A model generated the notes under the pieces. The model had not been told where the DNA came from, ran no database searches, and saw only the letters and a list, made by a program, of their open reading frames with translations. From Calamus simplicifolius (Eukaryota; Streptophyta; Magnoliopsida; Arecales; Arecaceae), in the NCBI GenBank assembly GCA_900491605.1, contig UESW01003900.1, positions 1,925,147 to 1,989,146 of the forward strand: 64,000 nt of DNA, written 5' to 3'. How positions within the stretch are numbered: position 1 is the stretch's first letter; every line of letters starts with the position of its first letter. Positions 11,241 through 21,946 of the stretch are shown piece after piece. Made by a program: the position numbers and the translations under genes.

Positions 11241-12729
11241 CCGGGGCTGCCGCCGGTGGGTCAAGGAACTACTGATCAGCCGGTGGGTCAAGGAACTACT
11301 GGAGGTTCGGCCCCTGCCAACCCAGTAGGAACTGAGCACCAGCAATTCCAGTTTGAGATGCTTCAAGCTCTCTCGGGTATGGCGCAGTCTATGAGGGAAA
11401 TGCAGCATCAGATCCAGTAGGCTTTGACCACTCAGTCTACACCTCCTTCTGCTCCGACACAGACTACCCTTCCTGTTCCGCAGTTGCAGCCAACCTTACC
11501 CACTCACTCAGCACCGCGGATCCAGTCTGCTTTATCTCAATCCTGGGTGGGGAACGGCCGCAGCTTTGCAGATTTCAAGAAGTTTGCCCCTGCCCCTTTC
11601 TCTGGTACTAGCAACCCTATTGATGCTGAGAGATGGGTGCGAGATATGGAGAAGGCCTTCATGGCCCATGGTAGTCAGGAGATGGAGAGGATCAGATTTG
11701 CTACTTATCTTCTCCAAGGGGAGGCTTATGACTGGTGGTTAGTAGAGGAGCAGCATCGGGGTGGTCAGACTATTTCTTGGGAACAGTTTAAGGAGGCATT
11801 CTTCGACAAGTACTTTCCCAGGAGTATGCAGAGGAGGATGGAAACAGAATTTCTTAAGTTGGAGCAAAGGAATCTCTCGGTGGCCCAATATGAAGCTGAA
11901 TTCACCAGGCTGGCCCGTTTTGCTCCAAGTATAGTATCTAATGAAATGGCCAAGATCGCCCGTTTCACGGAGGGACTTCGCCCCAGGCTGATGCAGGCGG
12001 TCAACGCATTCGAGCTTCCCACTTACAGTGTCGTGGTGAATAAGGCCTTAGTAATTGAGAGAGATATGAATACTGTTCAGAGGGATTGGGAGCAGCAGAA
12101 GAAGAGGAAAGGGCATAATGCTAGTCAACCCCCAGCTCATGCCAAGAAGAGAGGTGCACCCCAGGCCCCAGGAGGACAACCAAATAGAGAGGCTCGCTGT
12201 AATCGCTGTAGGAATTTTCACCCGGGGAGACCTTGCCGTGGAGTGCCTGGTGCCTGTTTCTCCTGTGGAAAGACTGGCCATAAGATAGCCACATGTCCTC
12301 TTCGATAGAACCAGCAGCCATCTTCCAGTCAAGGAGCGAATCAGCAGCAGCAGCAGCCACTGAGGACTCAGGGAAGGGTCTTCGCTCTCACTCAGCAGGA
12401 TGCTGCCGCTTCTAATTCTGTGGTGACAGGTATATCAATATTTCACATCTAGCATTACATTCTTATCCTGTGCAATGCATTAATAATTAATTAGACATTA
12501 TATTCTTGTTGTTAAAATGAAATTTCATTTACGTCCAGGAATGATTAGGATAGGCAATGATTATGCTCAGACTCTAATTGATCCGGGTGCCACGCATTCA
12601 TTTATATCTGACACCTACCTTGGCAAGAATGCATCATTGACACCTGAACCTCTAGACCATGAGTTACACATTTCCTTTCCAAATGGTGATACTATGAAAG
12701 TTGATACTGTATGCAAAACCTGGCTCTGA
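11241..12729 (+). pseudogene. gag: Gypsy gag-protease fragment, inverted within the element, with apparent intron
   Basis: One plus-strand frame from 11241 (longest stop-free part 11424-12308, 294 aa). It carries a Ty3-gypsy capsid domain (FAPAPFSGTSNPIDAERWV, GEAYDWW, FFDKYFP, QYEAEFTRLARFAP), then a basic region and a CCHC knuckle, CFSCGKTGHKIATC. TAG stops at 11418-11420 and 12306-12308 each follow a position where Gln is usual. After 12429 a 109-bp AT-rich GT...AG segment interrupts. On the far side (12539 on) the same frame gives the aspartic protease motif LIDPGATHSF. The fragment ends abruptly at 12721 in the opposite-strand primer site. It is antisense to the LTRs around it, so it is not the element's own sense gag. 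Confidence 0.8.
12430..12538 (+). other. Candidate spliceosomal intron in the gag-protease frame
   Basis: Boundaries ACAG/GTATAT and GTCCAG/GA. The 109-bp interior is AT-rich with TTAAT/CATTAAT branch-like sequences and contains stops in the gag frame. Removing it restores the phase exactly: the codon is split after its first base and the next residues are the conserved stretch before the protease catalytic Asp. Inferred only; no transcript evidence. Confidence 0.65.
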
Positions 12730-12734
12730 TACCA
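12722..12734 (-). other. Primer binding site of the Tekay-like element
   Basis: The minus strand reads TGGTATCAGAGCC, 7 bp from the LTR end at 12742. It fixes the element orientation as minus although the gag fragment beside it reads plus. Confidence 0.85.
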
Positions 12735-12741
12735 CTAAAGC

Positions 12742-13543
12742 TGTCACGCCCCAGACCCAATATCGGGCTAGGGTGACAACCCGCCGCGTGCCGGGCACGC
12801 AAGGCGTCACCATATTTTTCAACATAAAGCACCATTATAAATAAAAACCAAGTCAATTACAATAATAAAAGTTTTGGGCTAACACCCTCATACACCACAA
12901 TAATAAAGTCTGGGCATCAAGCCCTACACATATGTAATATTGGGGCTACAACAAAATAATGGTCTTGTTTTATTTAATAGAAGATCCATCACCCCACCAA
13001 TCCATCTTCAATCTCGTGGCTCTGATAAAAACATTGTAAGAATTTTGTGAGCTTACACTCAGTAAGTAAACCACGTTATACAGTCAAATCATAGCATAAC
13101 AGTCAATAAGCACATAATAATTTGCATGCTTAAACATTCCACAAATACTCAAATATGCAATGTAAGTAAACCCACCGTTTATACTCTCAATGGTAACTGT
13201 AAATGTGACCCACGGCCCTGCAATATCTCAATAGTGTACCAACAAGCATCCCCCCTACTGAAAGGGTCGAAATACCATAGTGTACCAACAAGTATCCCCC
13301 CTACTGAAAGGGTCGAAATACCATAGTGTACCAACAAGTATCCCCCCTACTGAAAGGGTCGAAATACCAGGGTCACGCCATGTCAAAATCCACCAGAACA
13401 CATACTCTATATGTGTGATGCCACATCATATAACCAGAACACATCCTCTAGATGTGTAGGTGGCATAAACAAGCAGAACACGTCCTCTAGACGTGTGTAT
13501 GGTATGACATGATAAAGGAGAACCGCGGCGACACATAACAGTA
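12742..13543 (-). repeat. Tekay-like LTR, truncated copy (5' LTR by orientation)
   Basis: Matches the first about 800 bp of 9727-11217, including three copies of the 46-bp repeat (13229-13369) and the three hairpins (13398-13496). It breaks off at ACAGTAACT and continues directly into Sirevirus LTR sequence. The lost part would contain U3, so this copy has no promoter. Confidence 0.88.
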
Positions 13544-14829
13544 ACTCCCAAGATTCACTTGGGTCCACACTATAATCCTCTTGATTACAGTCGAGTTGTT
13601 TTCCAAGATCACAACTCACAACTTGTTGTTTTACTCGGGATCACAACGAACCCAGCCGGTTTTTCGGGCTCACCAGCATAAAACCCTAAACTCAAGCTAA
13701 ACTAGCTTGACCAGAGGTATACAACCTCCACTAGTTCAATCCCCTGATTGAACTAGCACAAACAAGTAAGAATAATGTTTAAGATACAAGACAGCTCCTT
13801 AAATGAGCAAATATTTAAATAAATAAACAAGGTTTAGAAAAGCCTGTTTGAAGTGGATTGGATTTGAGCTTTTCTTCTTTTCTTCTTTTCCTCTTCTCTT
13901 TGGAGATGTTGAATCAGGCCTCAGCTTTGATTCATTGCAAATGTTGCAGATGAGAAGTTGAAAATCTTCAAAACATAGCTTCTTCCCCCTTTTTGTGAAT
14001 CCTTTGATTTTTCAAACTTGAACGCCTTGAATTCTTCTTTGAGCTTTGTGAAGTGGAAGGATTTGAGTTTGAATGCTTTTCTCTTGGATTTCAGGCTCAA
14101 GACTTCTCGGATTTTTGATTTAGATATTCTCCCTCTTTTTTTTTTTCGTTGTTATTTTCAAACGGGTGTTCTCCCCCTTTTATAGATTTCTTTTAATCCA
14201 TTTTTGGAAGAAAACTAGCCGTTGGAATGTACCTGGAAACAAAATATATCCGTTAGAAGTTAGGTAAAAAGAAAATATTACCGTTAGAGCTGATCTAGCA
14301 TTTTAAATTTTCGTCCCAGATAGGTTGGAGTCGGCTCCAACTTTTCAGGTGTCGGCTCCAAGTCTTTATCCAAAAATAGAAAGTTCTGAGTTCGTTGAGG
14401 AGTCGGCTCAAAAAAGTTAGGTGTCGGCTCGCCATCGTCAGGTGTCGGCTCCAGAATACTGTGTGTCGGCTCCAAGATACTCAAAAAATAAGCGTTCTGT
14501 CCCCGCATCGGAGTCGGCTCCAGACAGTGTAAGTGTCGACTCTGAAACTCTGGGTGTCAGCTCTGAAACTCTAGGTGTCGGCTCCAGACCGTATCAAAAA
14601 TCAGAAGAATATTTGACTGGCCATGGGGTCGGCTCCAGGAATTCTAGGTGTCGACTCCAGGTCCTGAAACTTTGAAACTTATGATTTGCAATTGATTCAA
14701 AACTCATTTCTTAATACCTTTAAATTGATCAAATATTTTTAAGCCTGAAACACTTGTCAAATCCATTAGTAATCAAATAAATATACTCAATTCCTTTATT
14801 AATCATCAAAATCAATAATTGGGTCAACA
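13544..14829 (-). repeat. Sirevirus 3' LTR (truncated) with TATA box
   Basis: On the minus strand it begins TGTTGACCCAATTATTG at 14829, right after the polypurine tract. A strong TATA box, CTATAAAAGG, lies at 14177-14186 (minus). The U3 part contains 12 copies of a GTCGGCTCC-type motif. It shares 13544 to about 13930 with the 5' LTR. Confidence 0.88.
14329..14657. repeat. Array of 12 GGTGTCGGCTCC-type motifs in Sirevirus U3
   Basis: Twelve copies of GG(T/A)GTCG(G/A)CTCC within about 330 bp, irregularly spaced at 12-50 bp. Some units (GGAGTCGGCTCC) are near-palindromes. In one minus-strand frame they read as EPTP repeats, which I take as a by-product, not a protein. Confidence 0.85.
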
Positions 14830-14949
14830 ATCTCCCCCTTTTTGATGATTATAAAAACATTGAGTATATGCAAGTATTCTTAAATAAAATTTTCAAGAAA
14901 GTGATCCTCACAAGCAAGCTCCCCCTGAATAAGGTAGCTCCCCCTATGA
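14830..14949 (-). other. Polypurine tract and two PPT-like copies
   Basis: The minus strand has AAAAAGGGGGAGAT against the 3' LTR (14830-14843). Two further purine runs with the core AGGGGGAGC follow at about 14920-14930 and 14939-14947. Multiple PPT-like sites before the 3' LTR are a described trait of Sireviruses. Confidence 0.75.
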
Positions 14950-15349
14950 AGTTCAAATTATCAATTGTATCTCCCTATTGTTTTACATATTTATCAATTG
15001 TTCTTCATATTTGATACCAATTAAATAAATGTCAATTAAAGCATAACTAATCAATGCATATACGACATAACTTTCTTCTTTTTTGTAATCAACAAAAAGA
15101 TAAAGAAAAGTTAAGTCAAAAGATAAGATTGATAGATCAAAAGATAATTTCATTTCATTGAAGTCAAGTATTACAAAAAAAACTATACTTTCATTACATC
15201 AAGGCTTAAACTTCATTACATCAAAACTAAACATTTATTACATCAAAACTAAATTTTCATTACATCAAGACATTAAACAACATAAAACTACAAGTTGGTT
15301 CTAATGATTCTTGTCAAATGATCTAGAATCTTTTGCATTCCATCATTCT
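14950..15349. other. Sirevirus 3' non-coding stretch
   Basis: AT-rich, no gene. 15185-15280 holds four imperfect copies of a roughly 20-bp unit with the core CATTACATCAA. Confidence 0.6.
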
Positions 15350-16646
15350 GAGTCTACAAATTCTTTCAACCTTCTATCAACAAAAGAGCAAGCAGTCATA
15401 ATTTTATCTTGAAGCTCTGCATTGCACTTTGAATAGGTCTCAGAATCTCCACAATGTCTTTAAGTTCTTCAAATATATTCTTCAAATCACAACTTAAAGA
15501 TCCAGCAGAAGAGCTAAGAGTAGATTCTATTTTGGCAATCTGATCATCTAAGGAATAAAGAGTTTCTTTAAGATTCATAAATTTATTATCAAACTCAGTC
15601 TTCAGTTCATCCTTCTGAGCAGCAAGCAAGCTTTGAGTTGCTCCATTTGAAGGTCTGAAAATCCAACTGATGAAGAGGATGGCTGAACATGAATTGGTGC
15701 AGGGGCAGGAACAGGACTCCTCGGCTGCGGAGAGGAAACCCTCATAGATGGACCAGCCTCACAAGATCCAGAAAGTCTAGGCTCAGGGGCTCTCTCATCC
15801 AAGTTACCTTTCCTTTCCCATTGCCCATTCACCTTTACAAATCCCATCCTATGCAAAGTGGCCAAACTGTAATAATCAGTGTGTCTCAGGTTCTTGGAGG
15901 GTTCATTGTCCAAAATTACAACCCCTTGGCTTCTGAATACCATAGTTAAAACCATGCCATAGGGTAGTGACGATCTTCTCTTTCCTCCAGCCTTGGCCAT
16001 ATAAAATATCATCATAGCAGCTAGGTTGATAGGTTGACCGGTTAATACTGTCCATCACAACAATGTCCCGCTCGGAGACATACTCAAAACGTCCGGTCTT
16101 TGGGAACAAAATCCTACTGCAAATGTTGTAGCAATCTTAATTCCAAGGGCAACTGGTTAGCCCTAATCTCCTCAAATTCTTCAAATCTCTCCTAACATCC
16201 TTGATAGGGCTGCTGATCTCTCACTGTGCACATCGGCTGCTAATCCGGTAATGGGATGCTTAGGAGATTTCCTAATTTTTGAAATGTAAGATGAATCCTT
16301 TGCCTCTAACAGAGCTCACTAAACCACCATCACCTCTCGACAAATTAAAGTAAAATTCTTTACTAGGCTGGATAAGTAGGAACATCAAGAGAACAAACTT
16401 ATCCCATCCAAGTTCCTTGAATTGTCTACCAATCGAAAAACCCTCGGATTCAAAGAACTCAAAATCAACTTTCCTACCCATTGTGATTACCCTCCCTGCT
16501 AGGGTATCTACCTGAGGTGAAGTGGTGTTGGGATTGTCTGAATCGGTGGAGGAATCCTCGCTTGGAGATGGCTCAGGACGGGTCGCCTCACGGAGCTTTT
16601 TCGGTCACCACGGCTCCAATCACCGAACCTCTCCTTTAGGTGCCAT
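15350..16646 (-). pseudogene. Sirevirus extra 3' ORF (env-like), frameshifted
   Basis: Lies between RNase H and the 3' LTR in the sense orientation, where SIRE-type elements carry their env-like ORF. A start at 16646 (MAPKGEVR) opens a Ser/Pro/Asp-rich N-terminus with two early stops. Then follows FSIGRQFKELGWDKFV and SKEFYFNLSR...VRGK (16450-16290), which resembles the putative plant transposon protein domain found near many retrotransposon 3' ORFs. Next is a charged region (16109-15602), a Pro/Ser-rich linker (PRSPVPAPAPIHVQPSSS) and a C-terminal heptad-like coiled coil (15629-15396). Only one short hydrophobic run is seen and no signal peptide, so the envelope function implied by the name is not supported here. 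Confidence 0.65.
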
Positions 16647-16742
16647 TGGATCTTAGGAAAGGTTGGATTAGTGGAATTAGAGATGGGGAGGTTTGAGAGA
16701 GTTTTGGAGGAGTTTGGTGGAGGATTCGAAAGATGAAATGAC

Positions 16743-16943
16743 GAGGTGTCGACTCTGCCCTAATAAATCATTTGGATTCCCAGGTGTCGACTCCCGCAAA
16801 GTCGGGTGTCGACTCCAAATCGCTAACACAGTCAGCGCTCGAACTGGAGTCGGCTCCACTTATACGGGTGTCGGCTCCAAGGTCAGGGACCGAGAGCGAC
16901 ACAGACAAAGGTGTCGACTCCTCATTCTGAGGTGTCGACTCCA
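16743..16943. repeat. Second array of GGTGTCGACTCC motifs
   Basis: Seven copies in about 200 bp of the same motif as in the LTR (14329-14657), here mostly GGTGTCGACTCC with one near-palindrome GGAGTCGGCTCC. It sits just upstream (element sense) of the env-like ORF. The remainder of 16647-17136 has no gene. Confidence 0.85.
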
Positions 16944-17136
16944 CTGACAGTTTCAGAGAAAAATAATTGAGATTCAAACATCTGAAACTTGTCAAAATAA
17001 ATTCATAAAATTTGATAAAATTTTGGAGTATGAAGAATCAAATTGCTCAGATGACTAGATAATTTGTCCTTAAAATTATGAAAGGAATATCAAGAAATTA
17101 ATATAATCTAGAAAGTCATTCCTTAGAGTATCAAAA

Positions 17137-18577
17137 TCAATCCAAAGGGTCACATATCCCTAATTCACCTCTAAGATAACAAAATCTCTCTTCACTCAAA
17201 GGTTTTGTAAATATATCAGCTAATTGTTCTTCAGTATTAACATATTCAAGACAAATTTCATTATTAGCTACATGTTCTCTTATAAAGTGATATCTAATTT
17301 CAATGTGTTTTGTTCTTGAATGTTGAATTGGATTTTTAGTTAGATTTATTGCACTTGTGTTATCACATCTAATTGGAGTTTTATCAAGTGTTATGCCATA
17401 ATCTTCAAGTTGTCTCTTAATCCAAAGGATTTGAGCACAGCAACTTCCAGCTGCAACATATTCTGCTTCAGCAGTAGATAATGCAACCGAATTTTGCTTT
17501 TTGCTAAACCAAGAGATTAAGTTACTCCTAAGAATTGACATGCACCACTTGTGCTTTTTCTATCTAATTTACATCCAGCATAGTCAGAATCAGAATATGC
17601 AATCAAGTTTAATGTTGAGTCTCTAGAATACCATAAACCTACATTTTTAGTTCCACTTAAATATCTTAAGATTCTTTTTACAGCAATTAAGTGAGATTCT
17701 TTAGGTTCAGATTGAAATCTAGCACATAGACATACAGCAAACATATATCTGGTCTACTAGCTGTTAAGTAAAGAAGAGATCCGATCATACCTCTGTAATA
17801 TTTTTGATCTACTTTCTTACCATCTTCATCTTTGTCCAATTTGCATGAAGGACTCATAGGAGTTCCAAGTGGTTTGATTGACTCCATTCCAAACTTCTTG
17901 AGCAGTTCTTTTGTGTATTTGGCTTGATTGATGAAAATTCCTTCTTTGCTTTGTTTGATTTGAAGTCCTAGGAAGAAGTTGAGTTCTCCCATCATGCTCA
18001 TTTCAAACTCACCCTGCATCAACTTAGCAAATTCTTGACATAACAAATTGTTAGTAGCACCGAATACAATATCATCAACATATATTTGTACTACTAATAA
18101 ATCCTTGTCTTTTCTTTTCAAAAATAGTGTTTTATCAACATTTCCTCTTATAAAATCATTTTCAATTAGAAATTTACTTAATCTTTCATACCAAGCTCTA
18201 GGTGCTTGTTTTAAACCATATAGTGCTTTGTGTAATTTAAAAACATGATTTGGAAATTCATGATCTTCAAAACCAGGTGGTTGTTCAACAAAAACTTCTC
18301 ATTTATAAATCCATTTAAAAATGCACTTTTAACATCCATTTGAAATAAATTGATATGCATATGACATGCAAATGCAAGTAATAATCTAATTGCTTCTAAG
18401 TCTAGCTACAGGTGCAAAAGTTTCATCAAAATCAATTCCTTCTTCTTGATTATATCCTTTTGCAACTAATCTAGCTTTGTTTCTAATTACTATGCCATTT
18501 TCATCTAATTTATTTCTAAATACCCATTTTGATCCTATAACAGAATGATCTTTAGGTCTATCTACAAGTCCAAACAT
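17137..18577 (-). pseudogene. pol: Sirevirus reverse transcriptase and RNase H, in four frames
   Basis: RT starts in the frame at 18577 (GSKWVFRNKLDENG, ARLVAKGYNQEEGIDFDETFAPVARL). It continues at 18121 with the catalytic YVDDIVFGA and GLQIKQSKEGIFINQ, then passes to 17744 (HLIAVKRILRYLSGTKNVGLWY, AYSDSDYAGC, KSTSGACQFLG). It ends in RNase H at 17541-17137 (SWFSKKQNSVALSTAEAEYVAAGSC, CDNTSAINLTKNPIQHSRTKHIEIRYHF, EEQLADIFTKPL). At least three frameshifts, plus loss of frame at 18122-18385, make it non-functional. The RNase H end matches Sirevirus-type copia closely. Confidence 0.88.
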
Positions 18578-18779
18578 TATTTCTAGTAAATTGATTTAAT
18601 TCTTCTTGCATAGCTAACATCCAATTATTATCTTTTTCTGCTTCTTCAATAGTTTTAGGTTCAATTTGAGATACAAATGCAAGATGATTATTGATGTTTC
18701 TCATTGATGATCTAGTTCTTACTCCTTGAGATGGATCACCTATAATTAATTCTTTGGATGACCATAGGCATATCTCCAA
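18558..18779 (-). pseudogene. pol: Sirevirus INT-RT linker piece
   Basis: Contains GVRTRSSMRNINNHLAF and EEAEKDNNWMLAMQEELNQF, the conserved region just before copia RT. It bridges integrase (ending 18746) and RT (starting 18577) by frameshifts on both sides. Confidence 0.8.
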
Positions 18780-19900
18780 TCTCTAGGAAGATCTACATCA
18801 TTATGATTTGCATCAACAACATCAACACTAGGAGAATCATTATCTTTAGCTTCTTGTTCATGATCTGAAGATACATCTATATTTAATTTTTCAATATCTC
18901 TTTCTAGAATGTTTGTATCTTCCTCATCATCAATCTTTTCAGAACTTGATGCTAAAGATTCATCAAAAATTACATGAATAGATTCTTCTACAATTAAGTT
19001 TCTCTTGTTAAACACTCTATAGGCTTTACTAGATGTTGAATATCCTAAGAAAATGCCTTCATCAGATTTTGCATCAAATTTTCCTAGATTATCTTTGCCA
19101 TTATTATGAATGAAACATTTACAACCAAATGCATGAAAGTAACTTATGTTTGGTTTTCTATTATTCCATAGTTCATAAGGAGTTTTCTTAATGATTGGCC
19201 TAATTAAAGCTCTATTAAGAATGTAACATGCCGTGTTTATAGCTTCCGCCCAAAAGTATTTTGGTAAGTTGCTTTCACATAGCATGGTACGGGCCATGTC
19301 TTCTAAGGTTCTATTTTTTCTTTCAACTACTCCATTTTGTTGTGGTGTTCTAGGTGCTGAAAAATTATGATGAATGCCATTTTCTATGCAAAAGTTTTCA
19401 AATAAATGATTTTCAAATTCAGTGCCATGATCACTTCTTAGAGACACTATGGTGTTGTTTTTCTCATTTGTGACCTTCTTGAAGAATTTCAAAAATAATG
19501 GAAAGGTCTCATCCTTATGAGCTAAAAATAATACCCAAGTGTATCTAGAGTAATCATCTACAATCACAAGACCATATTTCTTTCCTCCTAGACTTGTGGT
19601 TCTAGTAGGTCCAAAAAGATCCATGTGAAGTAGTTCAAGTGGCCTAGAAGTGGAAACAATATTTTTAGTTTTGAAAGAATTTCTAGTTTGTTTTCCAAAT
19701 TGACATGCATCACAAATTTTGTTATTTTCAAAATCTAGTTGTGGAAGTCCTTTTACTAAATCCATTCTAATTAATTTTGAAATAAGGTGTGTGCTTGCAT
19801 GACCTAATCTACGATGCCACAACCAACCAATCTCATTCATATTAGCATTATTAGCAACTAAGCAATGATTACTAGTAGACAAATTGTCTAAATCAATCAA
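18746..19900 (-). pseudogene. pol: Sirevirus integrase
   Basis: 384 codons. The GAG-pre-integrase zinc motif (WLWHRRLGHAS...CDACQFGK) is followed by the catalytic core: LLHMDLFGPT (first Asp), LRSDHGTEFEN (second Asp) and NGVVERKNRTL (Glu). The C-terminal part has FGCKCFIHNN, FLGYSTSSKAYRVFN and an acidic tail. The D,D,E residues are all present. Broken only at its ends, where the neighbouring frames differ. Confidence 0.88.
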
Positions 19901-20259
19901 GTATACATTGCCATTTCTATTTCCAATAAAAACAATGCTATTATCAATGGGATTAGAAACAGTGCAGATAGATGCTTCAAATGATACTTTAAAACCTTTA
20001 TCACATAATTGACTAATACTAATTAATTATGTTTCAAACCATTAACATATAAGACATTTTCAATATATGTGGAGGGAGTTATTTGAATTTTACCAAACCC
20101 CATGATTTGGCCTTTGCCATTGTCACCAAATGTAACAACTCCTCCTCTTTTGCTTTCAAGGGTGATGAATTGATCCTTGTCACCCGTCATGTGTCTTGAG
20201 CAGCCACTATCGAGATACCACTTTCGCTTTGATCTTTTGGCCGCAAGACACTCCTGCAA
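19901..20259 (-). pseudogene. pol: Sirevirus protease
   Basis: The frame 20259-20023 has the aspartic protease motif WYLDSGCSRHMTGDK with the following GGVVTFGDNGKGQIMG. A frameshift or stop near 20020 separates it from the integrase frame. The rest of the protease C-terminus lies in 20022-19901. Confidence 0.82.
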
Positions 20260-21885
20260 AAATAATTAAGTCTTATATTTAGGTACCCAAGCCTTCTTGG
20301 GTCCTTCATGGTTAGTAGCATAAAATTGTTCCTTTGGAAACCCATATTTTCTTGCCTTTATTATTTAATTTTTTGTTACTTTTCTTGCATCACATTCATA
20401 GGATTTATGTCCTTTCTTGTTACAATAATGACATGTAACATTATCTTATTTTTCTTTTCTAAAAAAGTTTTTGACAAATTTTTGTTTTAAGTTAGGTCTA
20501 TATCCTAAACCAGCTTTATCATATATAGCTCTTTGATTACTTAACAATAAATTAAGTTTTTCAGAACTATAAGTAAATTTATCAACAATATTTTATATTT
20601 ATCAACTTCCTTCTTTAGTTTATCATTTTCATTGGAAATTGATTCTTTTTCTTTTGTCAAATTTCTTTTTCAGATTTCAGCATTTTAATTTCATTAGTAA
20701 GATCATCTTTTTCTTTAATAAAATTGAGTTATCATTTTTCAAAGATTTATATTTCTTTTTCAAAACTTTAAAATCATCTACTAGTTCATTGAAAGCTTCA
20801 AATAATTCATCAAATGCAAATCATCACAAGGGTTTTCGGAACTTACCTCATGTCGTCGTTTGCCATAAAGCAAATGTTTGCAACTTCTTTTTGTTCTTCC
20901 TCTGAAGAGGATTCATCGCTGTCACTCCAGGTTGCAACATAGGCTTTCTTCTTCTTCTTGAAAGTCTTCTTCAGTTGAGGACAATCATATCTAAAGTGCC
21001 CCGGTTTCTTACACTCATAGCAAATCAAGGGGTCTTTCTCTTTGTCCTTGTCCTTTTCTTTTTTTTTCTCCTTCCATCTTAATTCCAATTTCTTCTTGTG
21101 GAAGGGTCTCTTTCTTCTCATGAATTTTTTGAATTTTCTTGCTAGAAGAGCTGTCTCATCATCATCATCACTGCAGCTCTCCTCACTTTCAGCAGCCTTA
21201 AGAGCTATAGTCTTTTTCTTCTTCACATTTCTTCTATGTGCTGCTTCATGGTTAATTCATGGGTCATAAGGGATCCAAGTAGCTCCTCCAAGGGTAAGGT
21301 GTTGAGGTCCTTGGCTTCTTGGATTGCTGTCACCTTTGCTTCCCAAGTCCTTGGAAGTGACCTAAGAATTTTGCGAACAAGTTCAGAATTAGTATAGGTT
21401 TGCCTAGACTTTTCAAACCATTTACAATATCGGTAAATCTAGTATGCATGCTATAGTTTCAGTTTGCTCCATGCTAAATAATTCATATTTATGAACAAGA
21501 ATATTTATCTTAGATTCTTTACTTGATTAGTACCCTCATGGGTAACCTCTAATCTATCCCAAATCTCTTTGCGGAATTACATGTAGAAATGCGATTAAAT
21601 TCATTAGCATCTAATGAACAATAAGACATTCATGGCCTTAGCATTGAGCTGTGCCATTTTCCTATCATTATCATTCCAATCCCTTTCGGGCTTAGGAACA
21701 ATAGTGCCATCAACAATGTGTGTGGGTGTACTAGGTCCATTAATTATAACACCCCACAATTCATAATCAGAAGCTTGAATGAATATCCTCATTCTTGCTT
21801 TCCAATATGAATAGTTGGAACCATTAAATAAGGGAGGTCTATTTGTAGAATGACCTTCAGCAAATGATCCAACTTGAGCTGCCAT
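20260..21885 (-). pseudogene. gag: Sirevirus gag
   Basis: The start at 21885 (MAAQVGSFAEGHSTNRPPLF) precedes FNGSNYSYWKARM and FIQASDYELW, the classic Sirevirus gag opening. The middle (21603-21227) is frame-broken. The frame 21226-20843 gives an acidic, basic and Lys-rich region and the CCHC knuckle CYECKKPGHFRYDC, followed by an acidic DSDESSSEEE tract. 20842-20260 is a further low-complexity, AT-rich gag C-terminus with many stops. Inactive. Confidence 0.82.
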
Positions 21886-21932
21886 TTGGATCTTTAGCTC
21901 TTGATCGTGTGATCAAATTCAAATGAGCACTT

Positions 21933-21944
21933 GCTCTGATACCA
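21933..21944 (-). other. Sirevirus primer binding site
   Basis: TGGTATCAGAGC on the minus strand, two bases from the 5' LTR end at 21947. Confidence 0.9.
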
Positions 21945-21946
21945 AT

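Larger units (their letters stand above)
9727..13543 (-). mobile_element. Tekay/Del-like Gypsy derivative, non-autonomous, right end truncated
   Basis: Two LTRs in direct orientation (9727-11217 complete; 12742-13543 truncated) flank only about 1.5 kb. The LTR orientation is minus: a primer site TGGTATCAGAGCC lies left of the right LTR and the LTRs read TGTTCGGTG...GCGTGACA on the minus strand. The only coding matter, a gag-protease fragment, lies on the plus strand, opposite to the element. No polypurine tract is visible beside the left LTR. This is therefore a deletion or template-switch derivative that would need a partner's proteins. Lineage is inferred from the long LTR, its GCGTGACA end and the gag type. 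Confidence 0.75.

Noticed and set aside
14284..14508. EPTP-repeat ORF (also 16677-16859)
   Set aside because: The peptide repeat arises from the GTCGGCTCC DNA motif array in non-coding LTR and spacer DNA; frames break between units.
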